A stretch of DNA of 12,145 nt from an uncultured Clostridia bacterium (GTDB lineage Bacteria > Bacillota > Clostridia > TANB77 > CAG-508): positions 1-12,145 of the forward strand of contig CAKPGD010000036.1 in NCBI GenBank assembly GCA_934154515.1, read 5' to 3'. Positions within the stretch are counted from its first letter, which is position 1. Every line of letters begins with the position of its first letter. Below, one piece after another: positions 1 to 7,813 of this stretch. A program made the position numbers and the translations under genes. A model generated the notes under the pieces. The model saw only the letters and a list, made by a program, of their open reading frames with translations, ran no database searches and was not told the origin of the DNA.

Positions 1-224
1 GATTAATAGATACAAACTGTAATACAGAAGATTTAGATTACCCAATTCCAGGAAATGATGATGCTATAAGAGCTGTTAAATTAATATCAGATACAATGGC
101 TAATGCAATCATAGAAGGAAGACAAGGAGAATCTATGATGTCAGCTTCAGATGAAATTTCTGAAGAAGTAGCTACAGAAGAACCAGAAGATATGGAAGAA
201 GTAGTTGCAGCTGAAGAAGAATAA
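1..224 (+). CDS. rpsB: 30S ribosomal protein S2, C-terminal part
   Basis: This is the 3' end of the gene for ribosomal protein S2, a component of the small ribosomal subunit needed for S1 binding and translation initiation. The reading frame enters from the left edge (first complete codon at base 3) and ends with TAA at 222-224. The visible part carries the S2 signature LIDTNC followed by DYPIPGNDDAIRAVKLI, which is the conserved C-terminal S2 segment. It ends in an acidic tail of about 30 residues rich in Glu, as is common in Firmicutes. It is followed by tsf, the usual rpsB-tsf arrangement. The 5' part of the gene lies outside the window. Identity is read directly from conserved residues and is secure. 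Confidence 0.96.
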   Translation, partial: LIDTNCNTEDLDYPIPGNDDAIRAVKLISDTMANAIIEGRQGESMMSASDEISEEVATEEPEDMEEVVAAEEE

Positions 225-240
225 TTATAGTTAATAATAA

Positions 241-281
241 AAATAAAGGGTAGAGCATTTTATCTGCTCTATCCTTTATTT
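241..281 (+). terminator. Hairpin between rpsB and tsf (terminator or attenuator)
   Basis: A long inverted repeat, AAATAAAGG-N-TAGAGCA, then a short loop, then TGCTCTA-N-CCTTTATTT, forms a stem of about 16 base pairs with one mismatch. The downstream side is only moderately T-rich (TTTATTTAAAT) and the tsf Shine-Dalgarno site follows at 289-294. It is probably a partial terminator or processing site that sets the ratio of S2 to EF-Ts. Confidence 0.7.
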
Positions 282-301
282 AAATAAAAGGAGGAAAAAA
301 C

Positions 302-1186
302 ATGATTACAGCAAATCAAGTAAAAGAGTTAAGAGAGAGAACAGGTGCAGGTATGATGGACTGCAAAAAAGTTTTAACAGAAACTGACGGAGACGAAGAA
401 AAAGCAATTGAATTATTACGTGAAAGAGGACTTTCAAAAGCAGCTAAAAAATCAGGAAGAATAGCATCAGAGGGATTAGCAGCAGCTTATATTTCAGAAG
501 ATGGAAAAATAGGTGTTGCAGTTGAAGTTAACGCAGAAACAGACTTTGTTGCAAAAAATGAAGAATTCAAATCATTTGTTGCAGATGTTGCAAAACAAAT
601 AGCTATAAATAATCCAGCAACAGTAGAAGACTTATTAGCTGAAGAATCAATATCAGAAGCAGGAAAAACTGTACAAGAAGTTTTAACAAATAAAATAGCA
701 ACAATTGGTGAAAATATGTCTATAAGAAGATTCGTAAGATTTGAATCTGAAAATGGAAAAGTTACAAAATATATTCATGGAGAAGGAAAAATTGCTGTTT
801 TAGTAGATATGGAAAATGCATCTGAAGAAGTTGCAAAAGACGTATGTATGCAAGTAGCAGCTGCAAAACCTGAATATTTAGATAGAGAATCAGTTCCAGC
901 AGAAAGAACTGAAAAAGAAATGGAAATATTAAAAGCACAAGCTATGAATGAAGGAAAACCAGCTGAAATAGCAGAAAAAATGGTTCAAGGAAGAATTGGA
1001 AAATTCTATGGAGAAATCTGCTTAGTAGAGCAACCATTTGTTAAAAATCCAGATGTTAAAGTTGGAAAAATGGTAGAAGAAAAAGGTGCTAAAATAGTAA
1101 GATTTGCAAGAATTGAAAAAGGTGAAGGATTAGAGAAAAAAGAAGAAAACTTTGCTGAAGAAGTTGCAAAACAAATTAATGGATAA
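302..1186 (+). CDS. tsf: Translation elongation factor Ts
   Basis: EF-Ts is the cytoplasmic nucleotide exchange factor that removes GDP from EF-Tu so it can rebind GTP during elongation. The 294-residue product has the expected full length. Residues 1-45 form the N-terminal UBA-like domain, with TGAGMMDCKKVL at about 14-25. The EF-Tu-contacting signature TDFVAKNEEF is at 80-89. The rest covers the two core subdomains typical of the longer bacterial EF-Ts proteins. The ATG at 302 is preceded by AGGAGG at 289-294 (7-base spacing), which fixes the start. It follows rpsB and is closed by a strong terminator at 1203-1240. No defects are seen. Confidence 0.98.
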   Translation: MITANQVKELRERTGAGMMDCKKVLTETDGDEEKAIELLRERGLSKAAKKSGRIASEGLAAAYISEDGKIGVAVEVNAETDFVAKNEEFKSFVADVAKQIAINNPATVEDLLAEESISEAGKTVQEVLTNKIATIGENMSIRRFVRFESENGKVTKYIHGEGKIAVLVDMENASEEVAKDVCMQVAAAKPEYLDRESVPAERTEKEMEILKAQAMNEGKPAEIAEKMVQGRIGKFYGEICLVEQPFVKNPDVKVGKMVEEKGAKIVRFARIEKGEGLEKKEENFAEEVAKQING

Positions 1187-1202
1187 TTAATATTGAAATA
1201 AT

Positions 1203-1240
1203 AAAATTCCTTTGTAACAAAGTTACTTAGGAATTTTTTA
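1203..1240 (+). terminator. Rho-independent terminator after tsf
   Basis: A two-part stem: AAAATTCCT (1203-1211) pairs with AGGAATTTT (1229-1237), and an inner GTAAC/GTTAC stem closes an AAA loop, separated by a TT/TT internal loop. A run of T (1234-1239) follows. It ends the rpsB-tsf operon. Confidence 0.9.
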
Positions 1241-1279
1241 TTTATTTATGCTTTTTATAGAAAAATATTTTGAAAAGTA

Positions 1280-1308
1280 TTTACAATAAAATAAAATATT
1301 TATATAAT
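1280..1308 (+). promoter_or_regulatory. Sigma-A promoter for the S1-domain gene
   Basis: TTTACA at 1280-1285 and TATAAT at 1303-1308 are separated by exactly 17 bases, a near-consensus housekeeping promoter. Transcription should begin near 1315, just upstream of the AAGGAG site (1325-1330). It makes the S1-domain gene and the following winged-helix gene a unit separate from tsf. Confidence 0.85.
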
Positions 1309-1337
1309 GAAATAAACTAAAGATAAGGAGAAAAAAC

Positions 1338-1874
1338 TTGGAATATAGAATAAAAGTAAAAGGTTTAGATGAGTCTGATAATAAATATTTAAGTAAAAAA
1401 ATAAATACGTGGAATGGTAACTTGTTGAAAGAAGGTCAAATACTAGAAGGAACGGTTACTGAAATAAAAGACTATGGTGCATTTGTTAAACTTAAACAAG
1501 GTGGAACAGGTCTAATTCATATAGAAGATTTATCTGTAGCCAGGATAAAAACACCATATGAAAGACTAGATATTGGACAAAATATAAAAGTTGTGGTAAA
1601 ATCTATAGATAGAGACCTTGAACGAATAACACTTTCTTATAAAGAATTATTAGGTACATGGGAAGAAAATGCAAGTAACTTCAAAGAAGGAGCTGTTGTT
1701 AAAGGTATTGTAAGGGAAACAGAAAAAGGCAAAAATGGTATTTTTATAGAGCTTGCTCCTAATTTAGTAGGACTTGCAGAATACAAAGAAGGACTGGAAT
1801 ATGGAAAGCCTGTAGATGTATTTGTAAAAAGAATAATACCTGAAAAACATAAGGTTAAACTTAGAATAGTTTAA
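1338..1874 (+). CDS. Small protein with two S1 RNA-binding domains
   Basis: A 178-residue cytoplasmic protein made almost wholly of two S1-type OB folds. The first spans about residues 31-102, with the typical GQILEGTVTEIKDYGAFV opening, the GLIHIEDLS turn and a VKSIDRDLERITLSYK end. The second, more divergent one spans about 115-178 (GAVVKGIVRE, LVGLAEYKEG, KLRIV). Such proteins bind single-stranded RNA; this one is far shorter than ribosomal protein S1 (usually four or more domains), so it is better seen as a small S1-like regulator or ribosome-associated factor. The start is TTG, set by AAGGAG seven bases upstream; there is no better ATG. It has its own promoter, and no terminator separates it from the winged-helix gene 43 bases downstream, so the two are probably co-transcribed. 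The exact role is unknown. Confidence 0.88.
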   Translation: MEYRIKVKGLDESDNKYLSKKINTWNGNLLKEGQILEGTVTEIKDYGAFVKLKQGGTGLIHIEDLSVARIKTPYERLDIGQNIKVVVKSIDRDLERITLSYKELLGTWEENASNFKEGAVVKGIVRETEKGKNGIFIELAPNLVGLAEYKEGLEYGKPVDVFVKRIIPEKHKVKLRIV

Positions 1875-1917
1875 AGTATAAAAATTTAAAGATAAATATC
1901 TTAGAGGAGGAAAAAAA

Positions 1918-2859
1918 ATGGTAGAAGATAATGAAATTAAAGCAGTGGTATCACCATTTGCAATAAGAGAAGGAGAAATAAAAGTATTTGATGGAAAAGA
2001 TGGATATGTTTCAATGAATCAAATTATTCATAAAATAAATATAGGTCATATTAATGATTTACATTTTAAAATATTAGAAATAGTTAATGAATTTGAATTT
2101 ATAACATCAAGACAAATTATGCAATTACTTGAATGGAAAGGAATAGAAGTTCCTTCACAAGATAAATTAAATAATAAATTAGAACAACTTGTTAAATCTA
2201 AAATATTAACAAGATACTATTTTAGCTCAGAAGAGGGAAAAGGAATATATAGAATATACTGCTTAGAAAAAATGGGAAAATACCTATTAAACTCAAGAGG
2301 TATTGACTGCAAATGGCAACCAACAGATAATACAAAACCTGTTCCAATGATAAAGAAAAGATTAGCTGGAAATCAAACTATTATTGCTTATTTAAGAAAA
2401 GTAAAGGCTTTTGATTCATATGTTCCAAAGCCAAGTATTAATGCAAAAATGGCAGGAAAAGTATTTAAAGCAACAGGTGGTAGTGTTAAACTTACTAAGA
2501 ATGGAAAAGCAATTCAATTTTTATTTGAAGTAGTTAGAAGAGAAGAAGAATGGGAAAAGAAATTAGTAGACAAAATGAAGTTATACCAAGACTTCTATGA
2601 AAACTTTGTACCAGGAGATTCTGGATTTTCTACAATGCCACAATTAATATTTATATGTGAAGATGAAAAACATATGGCAGAAACATTTAAAACAATAGTA
2701 GTAAACAAAGTAGAAATACCACAATTAAAATTGTATTTTTCAACAGATTTAAGACAAAACGAAGAAACACTTGCAAAGACGCTTGTAGAGTTCAAACATG
2801 ATGCGGAAACTAATAAATATAAATTAGTAGATGTTGAGGTTAAATTATTAGGAATATAA
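1918..2859 (+). CDS. Winged-helix protein resembling the replication-relaxation family
   Basis: This 313-residue protein has a winged helix-turn-helix domain at about 45-125 (a helix beginning FITSRQIMQLL, then NNKLEQLVKSKILTRYYF, and a beta wing ending in YCLEKMGKYLL). An alpha/beta C-terminal domain follows at about 150-300, with GNQTIIAYLRK, a strand-helix segment FLFEVVRREEEWEKKLVDKM and a second strand PQLIFICEDEKH. This layout matches replication-relaxation (Replic_Relax) proteins found beside coupling ATPases on plasmids and integrative elements; it is a family-level resemblance, and the true function is not known. The ATG is preceded by AGAGGAGG at 1903-1910. It follows the S1-domain gene closely and converges on the TraG-like ATPase gene, with a bidirectional-looking terminator between them. 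No frameshift or stop is seen, so the gene is probably active. DNA binding is inferred from the fold. Confidence 0.72.
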   Translation: MVEDNEIKAVVSPFAIREGEIKVFDGKDGYVSMNQIIHKINIGHINDLHFKILEIVNEFEFITSRQIMQLLEWKGIEVPSQDKLNNKLEQLVKSKILTRYYFSSEEGKGIYRIYCLEKMGKYLLNSRGIDCKWQPTDNTKPVPMIKKRLAGNQTIIAYLRKVKAFDSYVPKPSINAKMAGKVFKATGGSVKLTKNGKAIQFLFEVVRREEEWEKKLVDKMKLYQDFYENFVPGDSGFSTMPQLIFICEDEKHMAETFKTIVVNKVEIPQLKLYFSTDLRQNEETLAKTLVEFKHDAETNKYKLVDVEVKLLGI

Positions 2860-2863
2860 AAAA

Positions 2864-2903
2864 TAATCGAGGAGATAATATATTTTTATCTCCTCGATTT
2901 ATT
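2864..2903. terminator. Probable bidirectional terminator between convergent genes
   Basis: A perfect 14-bp stem (2865-2878 with 2886-2899, core TCGAGGAGATAA) closes a 7-base loop. T-rich sequence follows on the plus strand (TTTATTCTT), and on the minus strand the reverse complement of 2855-2864 is also T-rich, so it can serve both the winged-helix gene and the ATPase gene. Confidence 0.85.
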
Positions 2904-2931
2904 CTTAGCTTTGAAAATTATTTAGTTCTTC

Positions 2932-3012
2932 ATATTTTACAATTATATTTGAAGATTACTTTTTATAATTACTTTTTATAAATATAATTGACAATTATAT
3001 TTTACAATTATA
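2932..3012. repeat. Short direct repeats in the convergent intergenic region
   Basis: Two 16-base copies of ATATTTTACAATTATA lie at 2932-2947 and 2997-3012. Between them ATTACTTTTTATA is repeated in perfect tandem at 2955-2967 and 2968-2980. A further ACAATTATA lies at 2991-2999. These fill the space between the terminator hairpin and the end of the ATPase gene. The sequence is simple and AT-rich, so slippage may explain it; no function is evident. Confidence 0.6.
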
Positions 3013-3028
3013 ATTTATACAATATAAT

Positions 3029-5359
3029 TTATCCATTTGGATTACCTTTTTTTAAGTCAAATATAATTGCGTCTTCGTTATCATATACAAATTTAATATC
3101 ACTGTCATCCATTTTAATTGGGTCTAAATCACCATTTTGGTCTTCATTAAATTTAGTATCATCTTTCCAAGAAGTTTTCTTCTTTTTAGTTTTATCTTCT
3201 TTTTCTACAATACCATTTGTAAATTTTTCAAAATCATATTGTTTATTTGGATGTTTTTCTTTATGTTTTGCTTCCATAAAATCTATTTTACCATCACATA
3301 AATCCCAAGCACCATTTGTACCTTTCCATTTAAATAAACAACTCTTAAATGGAAGAGAACGTACTTTATCTGGTGCAAATTTTGGAGACCATGCCCAGTC
3401 TATACCACCTAAGCTAGAAGTATATTTACCTTTATCTGTATCATATGTTCTACTAAATTTCCATTGACGAATATTACCAAATTCATCAGACCACCATTTG
3501 TTTTCTACTGTATCTCCACCACCAAATATAATTTTATTAGCACAGTTAGAAGTAATTGTTTGTTTATATTTTTCACTAACTGCTCCTAATTGTGCAAGAG
3601 TTTGTGTAGATATTGTAGTTCCAACTTTATACTTTCTATATAATGTGAATATTGGTTCAGTAGCTTTTGAAATGAATTCAGGAAATTCATCTATATATAA
3701 GAAGTGAGGAATCCTTGTAGATTCGCTTCCAGGTCTTGAAAGTACTGAGTTTTGCATTAATATAATAAAGAATAATCCAAATGTTTTATGAACGTTTGGA
3801 CCTAAGTCTCCACGTCTTGTACATACAAATGTAACTTCTCCGTTAGCTAATGCTTTATCATAATTTATATTATTTTTTCTGTTACAAATAATTTTCTTTA
3901 CACCAGGATATCTTAAAAGTTTTTCAAATATAGAAGATGCATATAATGCAGAAGCTTCCATATTAGCTCTTCCTGGAGCATCTTTATAAAAGTTCTTTTT
4001 AAAGTAAGAAAGTTGTACATTGTATTGTTCTGCAACTTCTTCTACTGATTCTAGAGTATTGCATAAACTTTCTACTAAATCAAAGTTATTTAATATTTTA
4101 ACTACATCTTCAAGTGTAGGTAAATAATCTTTATCTTTATACACGATAGGATAAGTAGCTTTTAACAATATACAAATGTTTTCAATTGCTTGTACTGCAT
4201 AGTTTTCAACATTAACTTTTGAAACATCTTGCATTGTTCCTTGGTACATAGATTTTAATACATGGTTAAATACACCAGCAGCTTTTAATGGATTATCATG
4301 TATAAAAGGATTTAATCCAATAGAATTTGAATCATTTGGATCTATTATGTTATAAGGAATATTATAGTTTTTAGCTATTTCTATCATATGACCAATTGAA
4401 TCATAGTCAGGAGAAATAGATGTTAAACCTAAATTCCTATATACGTAAGAATCTCCAGATTTACCAATAATCATTTTTCGCATATATGTATCATAAAGCC
4501 CCTCCTTACCTTGAGAAGGAATTAACATATTTAAAGTAAAATGATTATTTAAATATTCGTTATTATAAGGTGCATTTAAAGTTGCAATTCCAGTTTTTAA
4601 TGCAGTAAATCCCATTTCTTTTGAAGTTTGGAAGAAGAAGTATTTCTTTTCTAAATCTCTTGCCATACAAGGTTCAAATACAAGTGCTGTTTTTCCAGAA
4701 CCAGAAGGTCCAACTACTAAAAATTGGCTAAATCTGCTTTTTTCTGGAATAATACATTTTCTAGTAACTTCTTTATCATTACATACATACATTTCACATG
4801 AGTAAGGTCCAGTACCTTCTTTGTTTACGGGATTTAATTTTATTCCACCATAGTCTGCAATTGATTCTCTTAAAAGTTTTGTATCTTCTACTTCTTTGTA
4901 TAAGAAGTCAAATAAAGGTTTTATAGTAGTAAGTGGTAAGAAAATAGCTATTGCAGATAATGCTGGTCTAAATAGTTCTGGAAAATTAGTTGCTAAATTT
5001 GAAAATCCAGGTAGTGTAATAAGCCATGTCCAAATTCCCATATTAATCCATTGCACTATCATTGATAAAGCAATAACGTATAAAGTAATTACATATGTAT
5101 GAAATAAATTAACTTTTACTCTATTTGATGTTGCAAATTTTGAACCACCTGAGAACAAAAATGCAAATATAGGGCACGCAAGTGCAAATGTGTACATAAA
5201 AGGTCCCCAATAAGATACTGATACACCATTAAAAATAAGTAATAGTATCTCAACTAATCTGTCTACTAAAAAATAGGCAGATAGTAAAGTTAATATATAT
5301 GTTAAGAACGTATTTCTATCCGTTTTTAATAGTTTTAAAAATTTATCGAAAAGTTTCAA
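3029..5359 (-). CDS. VirD4/TraG-type membrane coupling ATPase (type IV secretion-like)
   Basis: A membrane-anchored ATPase of about 776 residues, in the family that couples DNA or protein substrates to type IV secretion channels. Counting from the TTG at 5359, hydrophobic segments fill about residues 17-44, 50-70, 88-115 and 133-154. Walker A (GPSGSGKT) is at about 217-224, Walker B (FLYIDEF) at about 553-559, and the downstream RKYKVGTTISTQTLAQL block with a sensor-like Gln follows. The C-terminus is charged and Asp/Lys-rich. The 2.3-kb frame is uninterrupted. I chose TTG at 5359 because the minus strand carries an SD-like GTGGTGA at 5365-5371 with 5-base spacing; a TTG at 5377 would add six residues but has no SD. 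No relaxase, VirB4, VirB6 or pilin genes are in the window. Its likely partner is the convergent winged-helix gene. DNA or protein transport is inferred from the family. Confidence 0.88.
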   Translation of the reverse strand: MKLFDKFLKLLKTDRNTFLTYILTLLSAYFLVDRLVEILLLIFNGVSVSYWGPFMYTFALACPIFAFLFSGGSKFATSNRVKVNLFHTYVITLYVIALSMIVQWINMGIWTWLITLPGFSNLATNFPELFRPALSAIAIFLPLTTIKPLFDFLYKEVEDTKLLRESIADYGGIKLNPVNKEGTGPYSCEMYVCNDKEVTRKCIIPEKSRFSQFLVVGPSGSGKTALVFEPCMARDLEKKYFFFQTSKEMGFTALKTGIATLNAPYNNEYLNNHFTLNMLIPSQGKEGLYDTYMRKMIIGKSGDSYVYRNLGLTSISPDYDSIGHMIEIAKNYNIPYNIIDPNDSNSIGLNPFIHDNPLKAAGVFNHVLKSMYQGTMQDVSKVNVENYAVQAIENICILLKATYPIVYKDKDYLPTLEDVVKILNNFDLVESLCNTLESVEEVAEQYNVQLSYFKKNFYKDAPGRANMEASALYASSIFEKLLRYPGVKKIICNRKNNINYDKALANGEVTFVCTRRGDLGPNVHKTFGLFFIILMQNSVLSRPGSESTRIPHFLYIDEFPEFISKATEPIFTLYRKYKVGTTISTQTLAQLGAVSEKYKQTITSNCANKIIFGGGDTVENKWWSDEFGNIRQWKFSRTYDTDKGKYTSSLGGIDWAWSPKFAPDKVRSLPFKSCLFKWKGTNGAWDLCDGKIDFMEAKHKEKHPNKQYDFEKFTNGIVEKEDKTKKKKTSWKDDTKFNEDQNGDLDPIKMDDSDIKFVYDNEDAIIFDLKKGNPNG

Positions 5360-5395
5360 GATTTTCACCACTTTCAAAATAAAATATACATATAT

Positions 5396-5424
5396 ATTAT
5401 CTTATAAAAACACTAAAAAATCAA
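5396..5424 (-). promoter_or_regulatory. Promoter for the TraG-like gene
   Basis: On the minus strand, TTGATT (5419-5424) and GATAAT (5396-5401) are 17 bases apart, placed about 40-60 bases upstream of the ATPase start. A full TTGACA also occurs further upstream on this strand (revcomp at about 5441-5446) but has no -10 at proper distance. Confidence 0.6.
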
Positions 5425-5474
5425 GCTTTTTGGCTAAATTTGTCAAAAAAATACTAGGCAAATTTGAAATTTAC

Positions 5475-5503
5475 TTGAATATTATTTATTTTATGAATAT
5501 AAT
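5475..5503 (+). promoter_or_regulatory. Promoter for the flippase gene
   Basis: TTGAAT at 5475-5480 and TATAAT at 5498-5503, separated by 17 bases. It drives the flippase gene divergently from the ATPase promoter; the AAGGAAG ribosome site lies at 5532-5538. Confidence 0.75.
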
Positions 5504-5544
5504 CTTTAATAGTTACTAAAAAATAAAAGAAAAGGAAGAAAAAA

Positions 5545-7198
5545 ATGACAATGAAAAAAGAAAGAAAAGTAAAAGGAGAAAGCTTTATGCAAGGAGTGTT
5601 ATCTTTAATGATAGCACAAGTATTAATAAAGCTTTTAGGGCTAGTATATAAATGGTATTTAACAAACAGAGAAGGATTTGGAGATGAGGGAAATGCTATA
5701 TATAGTGCTGGTTTTTCAATTTACGCATTGCTATTAACAATTTCTTCAACTGGAGTTCCAAATGCAGTTTCTAAGTTGGTATCAGAACATACGGCTAAAG
5801 GAGATTATAGGGGAGCTCATAGGATATTTAAAATTTCACTTGCAACATTTGCAATTATAGGTCTAGTTGGAACGATGATATTATTCTTTGGAGCAAATTT
5901 AATTGCAAATAATTGGCTTGCAATACCAGAGGCAGAACTTACACTTGTAGCACTTTCACCGGCAATATTTTTTGTTGCGATAATAAGTGTATTTAGAGGA
6001 TATTTCAATGGTAGAGAAAATATGAAAGCTACTGCTAATTCACAGACTTTGGAACAATTGTGCAAAACTATATTTACAGTTTTAATTGTAGAAATTGTAG
6101 CAATTTGTTCAGGAGTTAATACAAATTTAATGGCAGCAGGTGCTAATTTAGCAACTACACTTGCAACAGTAGGAAGTTTTTTATATTTATATATGTATTA
6201 TAAAGTAAGAAGAGCAGATTTAGGAAAAGAAATAGTATCTTCTGGAAGCTTCCCAACGAAAAGTATATTAGGAACTGTAAAAAGTATTTTATTTGTATCA
6301 ATACCAATGTCATTAAGTTCTATCCTTACTTCTATAAATAGAAATATAGATTCAATGACTGTAAAAAGAGGACTTCAAAGTTTCTTAACAGAAGGAGAAG
6401 CACTAAAGCAATATGGAATTTTAAGTGGAAAAGTAGATACATTGGTATCTCTTCCTTTATCATTTAACATAGCTTTTGCAACAGCACTAGTTCCAGCAAT
6501 TGCATCTGCTAAGGCTAAAGGAGATATGTCAACAGGGGTAAAAAGAATATCATTTTCACTTTTAGTTACAATGTTAATAGGTCTTCCTTGTATGGTTGGA
6601 ATGATGATATTTGCTCGGTCCAATTTTAAATTTATTATTCCCAAATGCAAATGAAGGAACATTTATATTTCAGGTGAGTGCACTTCAAATTATATTTACT
6701 GTATTAGAACAAACAGTAAATGGTGCTTTACAAGGCTTAGGAAAAATATATGTTCCGACAATTGCACTTACTATTGGTGTAGCAGTTAAATTTGCTTTGA
6801 ATTTAATATTAGTTCCAATAGAAGGAATTGGAGCAGCAGGTGCAGCAATAGCAACAGCAGTATGTCATACAATAGCTCTTGCTATAGGGTATGGAGTTCT
6901 TGTGAGAAATATGAAACTGGATTTAACTTTTTCTAAATTTATATTAAAACCATTTTTAGCAACAATAATAATGGGAGTATGTTCATATGCAGCATACATA
7001 TTTCTTGGAGGTATAAATGCAGGAAAAGTGGTAACAATAATAGCAATTTTAATAGCAATTATAGTGTACATTTTAGCAGTAATAGCATTAAAAATATTCA
7101 CAAAAGAAGAGATATTAATGATTCCTTACGGGCATAAAGTTTATAAAATGTTAGAAAAAATGGGCATATACAAAGAAACTGAAAATATAGTAAAATAG
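5545..7198 (+). pseudogene. SpoVB/MurJ-like lipid flippase, broken by one extra base
   Basis: The joined product of about 550 residues is a multi-pass inner-membrane protein of the MOP (MATE-like) superfamily that flips lipid-linked cell-wall or polysaccharide precursors. The start of the SpoVB-like type is clear: SFMQGVLSLMIAQVLIKLLG, then STGVPNAVSKLVSEH, then GDYRGAHRIFK. The first frame (5545-6654) stops soon after MMIFA; the second frame resumes at about 6617 with GPILNLLFPNANEGTF and runs to the TAG at 7196-7198. Removing the C at 6616 (GCT-C-GGT) restores one continuous frame reading MMIFAGPILNLLFP, with length usual for the family. Both halves look well conserved, so the lesion is recent, a sequencing error, or a rare programmed shift; the site is not a homopolymer slip. 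ATG 5545 has AAGGAAG 6 bases upstream. SpoVB would imply spore cortex synthesis, but MurJ-type roles are equally possible. Confidence 0.85.
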
Positions 7199-7354
7199 CG
7201 GAATTTAAAACATACAAAAACTGGAAACTTACGGGCGTAATGGATTGAAAGAAAAAATATTTGAAAAAAAAGAAGGATTTTGGAAAACATTGGCGAATAA
7301 TGTTATCAGTAGAATAAAATACGTCTACACGAAATCAATAGGAGGTAATTAAAA

Positions 7355-7633
7355 ATGAACAAATCTGAATTAATCGCAGCTATCGCAGCAAAAACAGGTT
7401 CAACAAAAAAAGACGCTGAAGCATCTTTAAATGCATTTGTTGAAGCAGTTACAGAAACTTTAGTTAAAGGAGACAAAGTTCAACTAGTTGGATTCGGTTC
7501 TTTCGAAGTAAGAAAAAGAGCAGCTAGAAAAGGAAGAAACCCACAAACTAAAGAAGAAATCAAAATACCAGCTTCTAAAGCTCCAGTATTCAAAGCAGGA
7601 AAAGCTTTAAAAGATTTAGTAAACAAAAAATAA
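7355..7633 (+). CDS. hup: HU-family histone-like DNA-binding protein
   Basis: HU is the small dimeric nucleoid protein that bends and wraps DNA without strong sequence preference. The 92-residue product is of standard length. It has the N-terminal helical dimer domain (about 1-40), the VGFGSFEVRKRAARKGRNP core and arm region (about 45-63, with the intercalating Pro in RNPQT), and the KAPVFKAGKALKDLVN C-terminal helix. AGGAGGT at 7340-7346 lies 9 bases before the ATG. The 156-base upstream gap has no convincing -35/-10 pair; a TAGAAT at 7310-7315 is a possible -10. Codon use is noticeably richer in C-ending codons than neighbours, as expected of a highly expressed gene. A terminator follows. 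Confidence 0.97.
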   Translation: MNKSELIAAIAAKTGSTKKDAEASLNAFVEAVTETLVKGDKVQLVGFGSFEVRKRAARKGRNPQTKEEIKIPASKAPVFKAGKALKDLVNKK

Positions 7634-7666
7634 TTCATGATTAATAAATAATATGAATTCATATTG

Positions 7667-7696
7667 AAAAGGCGAAGAAATAATCTTCGTCTTTTT
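7667..7696 (+). terminator. Rho-independent terminator after hup
   Basis: A 12-bp stem (AAAAGGCGAAGA at 7667-7678 with TCTTCGTCTTTT at 7684-7695, one G-T pair) closes an AATAA loop and runs into the T tract. A separate weaker inverted repeat, AATTCAT/ATGAATT (7632-7638 and 7653-7659), lies between the stop codon and this hairpin. Confidence 0.9.
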
Positions 7697-7813
7697 GTTT
7701 GCCATAAAAAATATTTAGATATGTGTATTTTGACTGTTACATAAAGAAAAAATGTGTATATAGCGAATTTTTTATATTTAACCGGAATAATATAAATAAT
7801 GGGAGATATAAAA

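Noticed and set aside
2988..5102. Plus-strand open frames inside the coupling-ATPase gene (2988-3467, 3498-3707, 4896-5102)
   Set aside because: They are antisense to a long gene with clear Walker motifs, lack ribosome sites and have no recognisable domains.
5817..7101. Minus-strand open frames inside the flippase gene (5817-6065, 6375-6662, 6865-7101)
   Set aside because: Antisense shadows of a well-conserved membrane protein; no SD sites and no family resemblance.
7121..7240. CTTACGGGC occurring at the end of the flippase gene and again just after it
   Set aside because: Nine bases only, with unrelated flanks; not enough to claim a duplication or attachment site.
7209..7354. Open frame of about 47 codons between the flippase and hup genes
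   Set aside because: No ATG or GTG start and no SD; a TTG at 7245 is unsupported. It ends at the hup ribosome site and is probably chance.
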